Shown here: piece by piece, positions 1 to 7,317 of the stretch
Layout of the letters: each line of letters begins with the position of its first letter
Numbering within the stretch: position 1 is the stretch's first letter
Assembly (NCBI RefSeq): GCF_002001205.1
Contig: NZ_MUNZ01000068.1
Span: 1 to 62,682, forward strand
Origin: Hydrogenophaga sp. A37
Lineage (GTDB): Bacteria; Pseudomonadota; Gammaproteobacteria; Burkholderiales; Burkholderiaceae_C
Reading direction: 5' to 3'
Length of the DNA stretch: 62,682 nt
Translations under genes and position numbers: made by a program
The notes under the pieces: generated by a model
Seen by the model: the letters and a program-made list of their open reading frames with translations, nothing else
Told to the model about the DNA's origin: nothing
Databases searched by the model: none

Positions 1-118
1 GCTGATCGTGGACGATTGCGATACATTCACACCAGTTCCTGCGCGCTTCCCCAGCGCCGCCACGGCAACACCGATTCTCCGTCCACGATCAGCCTGAAAC
101 AGGCGTCCACGATCGCTG
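1..118. mobile_element. possible terminus of an IS21-type insertion sequence
   Basis: The decamer GATCGTGGAC occurs at 4-13 on the plus strand and on the minus strand at 81-90 and 104-113. GCTGATCGTGGAC at 1-13 is the exact inverse of 81-93. Repeated short motifs of this kind are known at IS21-family ends, but no transposase is in view, so the assignment is an inference from the repeat pattern alone. Confidence 0.3.
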
Positions 119-726
119 AAATACGCATCAAGGATCGCGAAGTGCACGCGACAACAGGCTTGCACATACTTTGGATCAACCACAGCACGCTCCCCCGTCT
201 TCCGACTTGGCTTACTTACGTCGCTTCGAGTTCGCGGTTGCTTCTGAAAGGTAGATCGAAGCAGCACTCTGCTAGCAATCCTCTCAAGCAACGCAAGGTC
301 GGTTAATAGCCGTCCCCTCATGTGCTCCCAGGACTCCACTTCATCTTGACAATGGAAAATGCCCTCCCGCTCCGGATCGCCTTTCTGCAAGGGAAGAAAC
401 GACGCTTGCACAAAAGCCTCCATTTCCTTGGGGGGCAATTCGTACATGGCTTTCAAGACGACACGAAGCTGGTGCTCCTTCTTCTCCAGTTCTTCTGCGA
501 CCTTCTTTGCCCTTGGCGATGGCGCCAACGCGTTGATGCCTCCTAGAAAGCTCTGGATTTCCTGATCGCTGGTCATGAATGCAAGTTGTTCATCGAGCGC
601 TGAGACTCTGCGATCCTCAATGTGCTGCTTAACGACTTGAATGCTGGGGCCCCTACCGAAGTGCCCTTCTGCAAACGTTACAAGTAGCGCCTTCAGCTTT
701 GCTTTCCTGTCGCCCAGTTCGGTCAT
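1..726 (-). CDS. hypothetical protein, 3' end beyond window (possibly IS-interrupted)
   Basis: The frame is open on the minus strand from 726 to the window edge, giving at least 242 residues. I chose the second of two adjacent ATGs (726) because an AGGAGG lies 5 bases upstream at 732-737; the ATG at 729 is only 2 bases from it. No family is recognised. Residues 1-200 are mixed and charged, with a helical Glu/Lys-rich stretch around residues 80-90, and look like a real protein. Base composition is clearly less GC-rich than the genes to the right, which suggests acquired DNA. The last 40 codons (about 1-120) overlap repeats of GATCGTGGAC that resemble an insertion-sequence end, so the native C-terminus may be missing. 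Confidence 0.55.
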   Translation of the reverse strand, partial: MTELGDRKAKLKALLVTFAEGHFGRGPSIQVVKQHIEDRRVSALDEQLAFMTSDQEIQSFLGGINALAPSPRAKKVAEELEKKEHQLRVVLKAMYELPPKEMEAFVQASFLPLQKGDPEREGIFHCQDEVESWEHMRGRLLTDLALLERIASRVLLRSTFQKQPRTRSDVSKPSRKTGERAVVDPKYVQACCRVHFAILDAYFSDRGRLFQADRGRRIGVAVAALGKRAGTGVNVSQSSTIS

Positions 727-941
727 CATTTCCTCCTCGTGATTCGAACCTTCTTGCGTAGCGTTATAGGAACCCATCACTCTACCCATCATCCTTGGGA
801 CAACGCCGTGCACACGCTTGACACCGTATGGCACTAAGTTACTTTGCAATGAATCGGTGATCCAGCAAGTATTGGCACCTTGAGACACCTAACGGCACTG
901 ACATTTGGTAGCCTCTTTCTCCGCCAAGGTTGCCCCTTCTT

Positions 942-966
942 CAACGCCCACTGACCGTGGGCGTTG
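942..966. terminator. perfect 10-bp hairpin downstream of the NUDIX gene
   Basis: CAACGCCCAC at 942-951 pairs with GTGGGCGTTG at 957-966 around a 5-base loop. It lies just past the stop of the leftward NUDIX gene and between it and the low-GC edge gene. A T-run is lacking, so it may be a weak or Rho-assisted terminator. The surrounding 730-977 shows no gene. Confidence 0.45.
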
Positions 967-977
967 TCGTTTCGGGC

Positions 978-1757
978 TCAGCCCAGCAGCGCCGCCAACC
1001 CGCCATCGGCCTCGAAGCGCCGGTTGCGGTAACTCAGCCGCGTTGGGCCCTGCCAGGCGGCGACCCGCACCGGGTGTGACGGATCGCCGGGATAACAGAT
1101 CACCCGCTCACCGTCCAGATCAAACGGCTGGGGCTCGATCAGCACAGGCGTCCGACTGCGTGCGACCGCCATCACGTGTGCCACGTCCGACAGCCGAACC
1201 AGCTGGACCAGACTCATGATCTGCGGCGGCGCAAGATCGATCTCGCCTGCCCAATAGCGCTCCAGCCCGGCGCGTGGCGACGTCCACACCACTTCGGTGG
1301 CTTCATGGTCGTCGTGAACGGCTTCCTGCCCCACGGGCGCTGGTGCCACAAAAAAGCGGGTGTCAAACCGCTTGTGGGTGACCGAGGGCTGGCGCGGCGT
1401 CACCCAGCGCGACCACGGCACGAGCTGCGTCGGCGCGAGGCGCAGGCCGCATTCTTCGCAGGTCTCGCGCAGCGCCGCGACATGCAGGCCCACGGCCACA
1501 ACCGGGTCCAACCCTGGTTCGGCCAAGGCGTCTTGAAAGCTCTCGGGTGGGCGGTCCAGCCAGTCGGGCTGCGCGGCGCAATCGGCTGCATCGAGTTTGC
1601 CGCCAGGGAACACATGCACGCCGCCCAGCACGCCGGAATTGCCGTGCCGGCGCACCAGCAAAACCTCCAGTCCTTGCGCTGCGTCGCGCACCACCATCAC
1701 GGTGGCCGCATCGACCGGCGGTGTCAGGACAACTTCAGAATTGAGGGGAATGACCAT
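978..1757 (-). CDS. NUDIX hydrolase, NUDT19/CoA-pyrophosphatase-like
   Basis: A predicted 259-residue soluble hydrolase of nucleoside-diphosphate-linked substrates. The N-terminal beta sheet contains an FPGG motif (residues 50-53). The Nudix box residues RETCEECG (97-104) follow after an insertion of about 40 residues, which is the layout of the peroxisomal NUDT7/NUDT19 type of acyl-CoA diphosphatase rather than of MutT. I chose the ATG at 1757; a longer reading upstream would run into the neighbouring DUF2889 gene and shows no family similarity. It is the last of three leftward genes (MFS, DUF2889, NUDIX). The substrate is not determined by the sequence. Confidence 0.85.
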   Translation of the reverse strand: MVIPLNSEVVLTPPVDAATVMVVRDAAQGLEVLLVRRHGNSGVLGGVHVFPGGKLDAADCAAQPDWLDRPPESFQDALAEPGLDPVVAVGLHVAALRETCEECGLRLAPTQLVPWSRWVTPRQPSVTHKRFDTRFFVAPAPVGQEAVHDDHEATEVVWTSPRAGLERYWAGEIDLAPPQIMSLVQLVRLSDVAHVMAVARSRTPVLIEPQPFDLDGERVICYPGDPSHPVRVAAWQGPTRLSYRNRRFEADGGLAALLG

Positions 1758-1855
1758 GCGCTGATTGTGCTTGCGCAGCGCCGACGCGTCGCCCCGGCAG
1801 TCACCGTCACGACCTGATGTCTCGCCCTCCCGCCTTCGCCAGTGTCCAGTGGCCG

Positions 1856-2380
1856 TCAGGCGGTGGTCTTCACTGGCCGCTGCCAGCGGAAAAACATCGG
1901 GTAGACCTTCTCCACCACCGGGCCGTTGAAATCCCAGGCCAGGCACTGGCCCAGGTGCATCGGCGGTTGACCATCAGCCGACGGTGCAAAGGAGGCCGAG
2001 CGCGTCTGGAAGGCAGCAGTGGCCAGGTTGAACAGCAGCTCGCGCAGGTGCGTGCAGCCCTGGATGCCACCGAGGTGACGCTCAATGGTCTGGCGCCAAC
2101 CTCGCCCCACCGTCTGGCCGATCAGGCGCTGCATCGGAACCATGGCCTGCGGACAAGGGTCGTGCGGATGGGCGTCCATGGCGACCGCGATGTCGCGGAT
2201 CACCATGGTGTCGTCCAGCGTGACGCGGATGAGCATGTGGTGTATGGCCTCGTTCGGCGCCCACACGCCTTCACCTTCGATCTCGAACGCATGGGGTTTG
2301 GTGTCGTGCATCTCACCCTCGATGTCCCACAGGCCGTCCTCGCGCTGGAAGCCGCGGTACTCAACACGGCGCGTGTGCAT
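1856..2380 (-). CDS. DUF2889 domain-containing protein
   Basis: A 174-residue cytoplasmic protein of unknown function. Its start, with the pattern RRVEYRGFQREDGLWDIEG, is characteristic of DUF2889, followed by conserved D-T-K and a C-terminal F-N-G-P-V-V block. The ATG at 2380 begins just before the conserved domain; an upstream TTG would only add a proline-rich tail. It lies 98 bases upstream of the NUDIX gene on the same strand and 93 bases downstream of the MFS transporter stop, so the three could be cotranscribed. No function is assigned to the family. Confidence 0.75.
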   Translation of the reverse strand: MHTRRVEYRGFQREDGLWDIEGEMHDTKPHAFEIEGEGVWAPNEAIHHMLIRVTLDDTMVIRDIAVAMDAHPHDPCPQAMVPMQRLIGQTVGRGWRQTIERHLGGIQGCTHLRELLFNLATAAFQTRSASFAPSADGQPPMHLGQCLAWDFNGPVVEKVYPMFFRWQRPVKTTA

Positions 2381-2473
2381 GGGGGTGCGGGGCTGGGGGG
2401 TGGGCAATGGCAAGGCAGACCTCGAAGGCAAGGGAACGAAGGCGTGATTTTCCCTGATCGGCGCTCCAGCACC

Positions 2474-3673
2474 TCATGGCTTCATGCTCCGGTGCAGCAT
2501 CCACTGCGCCGCCGCACCGCACAAGGCCAGCCCCAGCATCAGCCAGCCGAGGTTGACCGCACCCTCGTGATGGAACAGCCCGACGGCAAAGCCGCCCACC
2601 GCGCCCATCAGCTGTTGCGACAGGCCCGCCACCGCCGCTGCCGAGCCCGCGAGCGCCGGCAACAAGCCCACCGTGCCGGCCAGCGCGGGCGGGACCAGCA
2701 GGCCATGACCGATGCCCAGCAACACCAGCGGCAGCGCAAATGCCAGCGGGGTGTCCAGCCCGGCGAGTGCGAGCAACAGCATCAACGCGATCCCGCCCAG
2801 GGTGAGCGCCTGACCAAAACGCATGATCCGGCGCTCACCCGTGAAACGGGCGAAGCGCGAGGTCAGGTAGTTGCCCACGATGTACGAGCCCGGGATGGCC
2901 ATGATGTAAAAACCGATGCCGTCGGGCCTCACGCCGTAGCTGCCGAGCACAATGGGCGCGCCACCGAGGAAGGCGTAGAAGGTGGCCGTGGTCATCGCCA
3001 GCAGCAGCACATGCAACAAGAACGAGGGCTCGCGCGCCAGCCGCGCGTACGAAGAGAGCATGGCGCGCAGCCAATTCGACTGCTCCGCCGTGGCCTTGCG
3101 GTGGTCGGGCAGACCGCGCCAGGCGGCGACAAAGAGCACAGCGGCCAGACCGGCCATCAGCACGAAGTTGGCCTGCCAGCCCAGGCGCACATGCAGTTGC
3201 CCGCCGATGATGGTCGCCAGCGGCGGGCACAGGCCCATGGCCATGCCCACATAGGCCATCACCCTGGTGCGCTCCGGGCCCTCGAACAGGTCTTGCACCA
3301 TGGCGCGCCCCACCACCATGCCCGCCGCCGCGCCCGCGCCCTGCAGCACGCGCGCGGCCACCAGCAGGGGCAGGCTGGGCGCGAGCGCGGCCAGCACCGA
3401 TCCCACGAACGACACCGCCAGGCCGAACATCAGGATCTTCTTGCGCCCGATGCGGTCCGAGAGCGGGCCGTAGAGCAGTTGCAACGACCCATACGTCACC
3501 ACGAAGCCGCTGAAGGTCAGCTGCACCGCCGCCTGGCTGGAGCCGAAGATCGCACCCCACTCCTGCATGGACGGCAGGCAGATGGTCATGGCCAGCAGGC
3601 CGAAGGCGAGCTGGGCCAGCAGGTTGGCGATCAGCAGGCCGTGGGGCGCGGCCTTGGGGGGAGAAGACGTCAT
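2474..3673 (-). CDS. Bcr/CflA-family MFS multidrug efflux transporter
   Basis: A 399-residue inner-membrane protein with about 12 hydrophobic segments. Drug/H+ antiporter motif A is visible as GPLSDRIGRKK (residues 69-79) between TM2 and TM3, and TM1 has the ICLPSM signature of the Bcr/CflA group. The length matches the family (390-410). The ATG at 3673 is preferred because the upstream open frame is arginine/proline-rich and unlike a transporter N-terminus. It reads divergently from the cupin gene, with a 179-base GC-rich gap. The exported compound cannot be told from sequence. Confidence 0.88.
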   Translation of the reverse strand: MTSSPPKAAPHGLLIANLLAQLAFGLLAMTICLPSMQEWGAIFGSSQAAVQLTFSGFVVTYGSLQLLYGPLSDRIGRKKILMFGLAVSFVGSVLAALAPSLPLLVAARVLQGAGAAAGMVVGRAMVQDLFEGPERTRVMAYVGMAMGLCPPLATIIGGQLHVRLGWQANFVLMAGLAAVLFVAAWRGLPDHRKATAEQSNWLRAMLSSYARLAREPSFLLHVLLLAMTTATFYAFLGGAPIVLGSYGVRPDGIGFYIMAIPGSYIVGNYLTSRFARFTGERRIMRFGQALTLGGIALMLLLALAGLDTPLAFALPLVLLGIGHGLLVPPALAGTVGLLPALAGSAAAVAGLSQQLMGAVGGFAVGLFHHEGAVNLGWLMLGLALCGAAAQWMLHRSMKP

Positions 3674-3852
3674 GGATGAAGAAACGGGTTCGGGCCAGGC
3701 GGGAATCTGGCTGGGGGTGGTTCGTAGGCTACCCGGAAACGCCCGCCCCCCGTGACGGCGGGGCCGGCGCCCAGAACCACCCGGGAAACACGCCCCCTGA
3801 GACAGGCGCCATGGCAAGCTGGCACACTGACCGTTCCATCGAAGGAGACGCC

Positions 3853-4374
3853 ATGCCGCACGACCACCCGCACCCCCACGGCGATCACGATCACCCTCAC
3901 GACCCCAGCGACGCCACGCCATGGAAGCACGACGGCGTTCGCGTGGTGCCCGGTAACCAGCTCGACGGCAACGTGCCGAGCACGCCCGGCATGGACCGCA
4001 AGGCCGCGATCAACTTTGCGCGCGTGGGCGCGCAAAAGCTCTGGGCCGGCACAGTCACCATCCACGCCAACGCCAAGACCGGCGCCCACCACCACGGCCC
4101 GTTGGAGAGCGTGATCTACGTGGTGAAGGGCCGCGCGCGCATGCGCTGGGGCGAACACCTGGAGTTCACCGCCGAGGCCGGCCCGGGCGACTTCATCTAC
4201 GTGCCGCCGTTCGTGCCGCACCAGGAGATCAACGCCAGCGCCACCGAGGTGCTGGAGTGCGTTCTGTGCCGCAGCGACGGCCAGGCGGTGGCGGTGAACC
4301 TGGACATCGAACCGGTGGAAAAACCCGAGCAGGTGCTGTGGGTCGACCCGACACACCCCAACGGTGGTGTCTGA
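3853..4374 (+). CDS. cupin-domain protein with His-rich N-terminus
   Basis: A 173-residue single-domain cupin. The first 20 residues are nearly all His, Pro and Asp, a likely metal-binding tail. Cupin motif 1 appears as TGAHHHGPLESVIYVVKG and motif 2 as PGDFIYVPPFVPHQEIN, supplying the usual three His and one Glu ligands. The start ATG at 3853 has a GAAGGAGA ribosome site 6 bases upstream. It is followed 4 bases later by the EVE-domain gene, so the two probably share a transcript. The substrate is unknown; dioxygenase, isomerase or storage roles are all possible for this fold. Confidence 0.85.
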   Translation: MPHDHPHPHGDHDHPHDPSDATPWKHDGVRVVPGNQLDGNVPSTPGMDRKAAINFARVGAQKLWAGTVTIHANAKTGAHHHGPLESVIYVVKGRARMRWGEHLEFTAEAGPGDFIYVPPFVPHQEINASATEVLECVLCRSDGQAVAVNLDIEPVEKPEQVLWVDPTHPNGGV

Positions 4375-4378
4375 GGCC

Positions 4379-4846
4379 ATGGTGCACTACTGGCTGATGA
4401 AATCCGAGCCCGAAGAGTGCTCGATCGACGACGCGCTGGCCGCGCCCGGCGCCACCGTGCCCTGGACCGGCGTGCGCAACTACCAGGCCCGCAACTTCAT
4501 GCGCGACGGCATGCAGATCGGCGATGGCGTGCTCTTCTACCACTCCAGCTGCGCCGAGCCCGGCATCGTGGGCCTGGCGCGGGTCGCCTCGGGCACGCGT
4601 CCCGACCCGACGCAGTTCGACCCGGCCTCGCCCTACTTCGACCCGAAGTCGCCGCCCGACCCACCGCGCTGGCTGTTGCTCGACGTGCAGGCGCTGAAAA
4701 AGACGCGCCTGATCGGCCTGCCCGAGCTGCGTGCCACACCCGAGCTGGCCGAAATGGTGGTGCTGCAACGCGGCAGCCGGCTGTCGATCACGCCGGTGAG
4801 CGAGGCGCATTGGCGGTTCATCACCGAGCAATTGCTGGGCGGCTGA
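4379..4846 (+). CDS. EVE domain-containing protein
   Basis: A 155-residue protein that starts with the hallmark YWLMKSEP of the EVE (PUA/YTH-like) fold. The aromatic pocket residues appear in TVPWTGVRNYQARNF and in FYHSSCAEPGIVGLA. EVE domains bind modified bases in nucleic acid; the stand-alone bacterial form is widespread and its ligand is uncertain. The ATG at 4379 lies 4 bases after the cupin stop; a GTG at 4364 would overlap that gene. Length fits the family (about 150). Confidence 0.88.
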   Translation: MVHYWLMKSEPEECSIDDALAAPGATVPWTGVRNYQARNFMRDGMQIGDGVLFYHSSCAEPGIVGLARVASGTRPDPTQFDPASPYFDPKSPPDPPRWLLLDVQALKKTRLIGLPELRATPELAEMVVLQRGSRLSITPVSEAHWRFITEQLLGG

Positions 4847-4858
4847 CGCGCGGCGCAC

Positions 4859-5140
4859 TCAGCCGCGCGGCCCGCCCGCAAAGCGTTGCACCGAGCGCTC
4901 GCGCGCCTTCATCGCCTCCACCTCCCGGTTCTTCGGCTCCGCGTTGGTCACCAGCGACTGGATCAACCGCCGAGCCGACTCCGCCACCTCGGCCACCGCG
5001 CGATCAAACGCTTCTTCGTTCGCTTTCGAAGGCACATTGAACCCGCTGAGCTTGCGCACGAACTGCAGCGATGCGTCGCGGATCTCCAGCTCGCTCGCGG
5101 GTGGCTCGAAGTTGAACAGGGTCTTGATGTTGCGGCACAT
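4859..5140 (-). CDS. DUF2277 family protein
   Basis: A 93-residue protein beginning MCRNIKTLFNFEPPA, the DUF2277 signature, followed by a mid-region with RDASLQFVRKLSG and a charged C-terminus. The family is short (about 85-95 residues) and of unknown function; the conserved N-terminal Cys suggests redox or metal binding, but that is speculation. The ATG at 5140 is the only start consistent with the family. It converges on the EVE gene with 12 bases between stops. Confidence 0.8.
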   Translation of the reverse strand: MCRNIKTLFNFEPPASELEIRDASLQFVRKLSGFNVPSKANEEAFDRAVAEVAESARRLIQSLVTNAEPKNREVEAMKARERSVQRFAGGPRG

Positions 5141-5290
5141 GTTGGGCTCCAGCATGGGGATGGACGATGGTAGCCAGCGCGTTGCGACCGGTCGATGGCA
5201 TTTCACCGGCGCTGACAACGGGGTGACGCCGCAGAGGCCAGTCCAGACGAGGAATGCATGCAGATATCCTCTAAGAGACCTGCATATCAT

Positions 5291-5347
5291 CCATACTGGA
5301 CGATTAAATAATACATATTGGACGATAAGATAATCCATACTGGACGA
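5291..5347. repeat. three direct repeats with exact 22-bp period (operator-like)
   Basis: CCATACTGGACGA starts at 5291 and again at 5335, and the variant ACATATTGGACGA starts at 5313. The spacing is 22 bp both times, about two helical turns, so three protein copies would bind the same face. The stretch is AT-rich inside GC-rich DNA and ends 26 bases before the ATPase start, so it probably contains or overlaps its promoter. The remaining part of the 233-base gap (5141-5373) holds no gene. Confidence 0.65.
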
Positions 5348-5373
5348 AACTAAAATACACATTAAACGGCGCC

Positions 5374-6633
5374 ATGAACACCCCACACGCCCACCAGCCA
5401 GCAACGGCGAGCAACCTGGTCACACGTCATCTGGCCCCCTTGCTGGGCGAGTCGCTTCAAGACACCCCGGCCGTGCTGGTCAACGGCCCGCGCCAATGCG
5501 GCAAGACCACGTTGGTCCAACAGTTTGCAGGTGACCTGGCCTACTTCACCCTCGACGATCCCAACCTGCTCGCCGCCGTGCAGCAAGACCCCCTGGGTTT
5601 TGCCCGCCAGCTCGACCGGGCCATCATTGATGAAGTGCAGCGCGCACCTCAACTGTTGCTGGCGCTCAAGCTCGTCATCGATCAGGACCGCCGTCCGGGC
5701 CGCTTCCTGCTCACGGGCTCGGCCAACCTCATGGCGTTGCCGCAAATCGCCGACAGCCTCGCAGGCCGCATGGCCCTGCATACCCTGCTGCCCCTGTCTC
5801 AGTCCGAACTGCAAGGCCGCCCCAACGACTTTCTGCAGCGTGCGCAGACACAAGACTGGCCACTCACCCATCCCACCTGGGCCACCCCGCAAGGCGACAC
5901 CGTGGCCCACGTGCTCGCAGGTGGCTACCCTGAAATGCGCCAACGCCCCACCGGGGCCCGTCGGCAAGCCTGGGCCAAGGCCTACATCCAGACCCTGGTT
6001 GAGCGTGACGTGCGCGACGTGGCGCAGATCGACCAATTGCATCAACTGCCCCAACTGTTGGCCGTGGCCGCTGCGCACTGCGGACAGTTGCTCAACGCCG
6101 CGCAAACCGGCGGCCAACTCGGCCTGAACGGCAAGACGGTGGACAAATACCTCGGTATCCTGGAGAAGCTGTTTCTCGTGCAGCGCCTGCCCGCCTGGAG
6201 CCGCAACGAACTCAGCCGCCTCATCAAGACGCCCAAGCTCCACTTTCTCGACGCGGGTCTACAAGCCACCCTCACCCGGTTGACCCCTGAGCTGGTGTTC
6301 ACCCAACGTGAACGCTGGGGCGCCACCCTCGAAACCTGGGTACACGCCGAACTGCGCAAAGCCCTCAGCCTCAGCGCAGACGATTGGTACCTCTCCCACT
6401 TCCGCGACAAAGACCAGGTCGAGGTGGACTTTGTGCTCGAATCCCCGCTGCGCCAGCTGATCGGCATCGAAGTCAAAGCCTCGGCCACGGTGAACGCCAG
6501 CGACTTCAAAGGCCTGAAAAAATTCCAGTCCCTCGCGGGCGAGGCTTTCATCACCGGTCTGGTGCTGTACGACGGCAGTCAAGCCCTGTCGTTCGGCAAT
6601 GGCCTCTGGGCTGTGCCGCTGGCTGCGCTGTGA
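5374..6633 (+). CDS. AAA-family ATPase with C-terminal DUF4143
   Basis: A 419-residue protein. Walker A is GPRQCGKTT (residues 38-46), Walker B is AIIDEVQR (83-90), and a sensor-like LLTGSAN follows. The C-terminal half has the nuclease-fold-like DUF4143 pattern, with VEVDFVLE and IGIEVKAS. This architecture is common in bacteria and archaea and is often found in accessory DNA; its role is unsettled, and the E-V-K motif recalls PD-(D/E)xK nucleases. The ATG at 5374 follows the three 22-bp repeats, which could be an autoregulatory site. It stands alone, with a frameshifted gene downstream. Confidence 0.85.
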   Translation: MNTPHAHQPATASNLVTRHLAPLLGESLQDTPAVLVNGPRQCGKTTLVQQFAGDLAYFTLDDPNLLAAVQQDPLGFARQLDRAIIDEVQRAPQLLLALKLVIDQDRRPGRFLLTGSANLMALPQIADSLAGRMALHTLLPLSQSELQGRPNDFLQRAQTQDWPLTHPTWATPQGDTVAHVLAGGYPEMRQRPTGARRQAWAKAYIQTLVERDVRDVAQIDQLHQLPQLLAVAAAHCGQLLNAAQTGGQLGLNGKTVDKYLGILEKLFLVQRLPAWSRNELSRLIKTPKLHFLDAGLQATLTRLTPELVFTQRERWGATLETWVHAELRKALSLSADDWYLSHFRDKDQVEVDFVLESPLRQLIGIEVKASATVNASDFKGLKKFQSLAGEAFITGLVLYDGSQALSFGNGLWAVPLAAL

Positions 6634-6752
6634 CTTTGAAACACCCTATAGGAGTTTTCGGGTGCTGGATCGGCATTCCGAGTTGTTGAGCGAGATTCGA
6701 GCAGCGTAATCCCCACAGAACTGCCCATCACTTCGCACGGAGCATCCAATCC

Positions 6753-7317
6753 ATGGACACAGCAATATTCGTTGCAACGATTTCTGCAGCAGCCAGCGTT
6801 TTTGCTGCTGCGCTCACCTTTTCCCTGGGAGCGCGAAGCTGAGCTTCGAAAACAGAAATTGGAGCACCACAAAGAGTTTCTAGATGCACTCAGCGGGGTT
6901 GTAGGAACCGACTCGACTGCCGAAAACCAGCGCCGCTGGGCGCGGGCCTCCAATACGATGGGACTTGTTGCCTCATTGCAGGTTCTGCAAGCCCAAAGGC
7001 GCTTTCAGAACGCGACTGCGATCAGCCACCCCAATCGGTCCACAGATGAACATGACCGTTGCCTCAACCAACTGTTGCTGGCCATTCGAAGCGATCTTGG
7101 CATCACGCCTGCCGATGATCCTCACACCTTTGAGTTCCGCTTGTGGTGCTCGGGAACACAAGAGGGAGATCAACCCCTGCGCGCGCGCTCAATGAAAATC
7201 CCGGCTCTCCGTCGCCAGCCGGCCCAGCAGCGGCGTGAGGTCTTCCAGCCTTCCTGCGATCAGGTTGCACACCTCGCCTTCGCGCTGCCACACGCCGTGA
7301 ACCGCCATCAACCGTGA
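6753..7317 (+). pseudogene. frameshifted small membrane-anchored hypothetical protein
   Basis: An ATG at 6753 opens a frame with one clear membrane segment (about residues 4-24, Ala/Phe/Val-rich) that stops at 6840. A different frame takes over around 6825-6840 with REAELRKQKLEHHKEFLDAL and stays open to 7317. Together they look like one protein: N-terminal anchor, charged coil, then a soluble domain ending near FRLWCSG. The split is best explained by a single-base indel near 6825-6835. The last 40 codons overlap the 3' end of dnaE2 on the other strand and are probably read-through. A sequencing error is an alternative to a real mutation. Confidence 0.5.

Noticed and set aside
1817..3679. Long plus-strand open frame opposite the MFS and DUF2889 genes
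   Set aside because: It is His/Gln/Arg-rich and lacks any domain, while the minus strand encodes clear families; a GC-rich antisense artefact.
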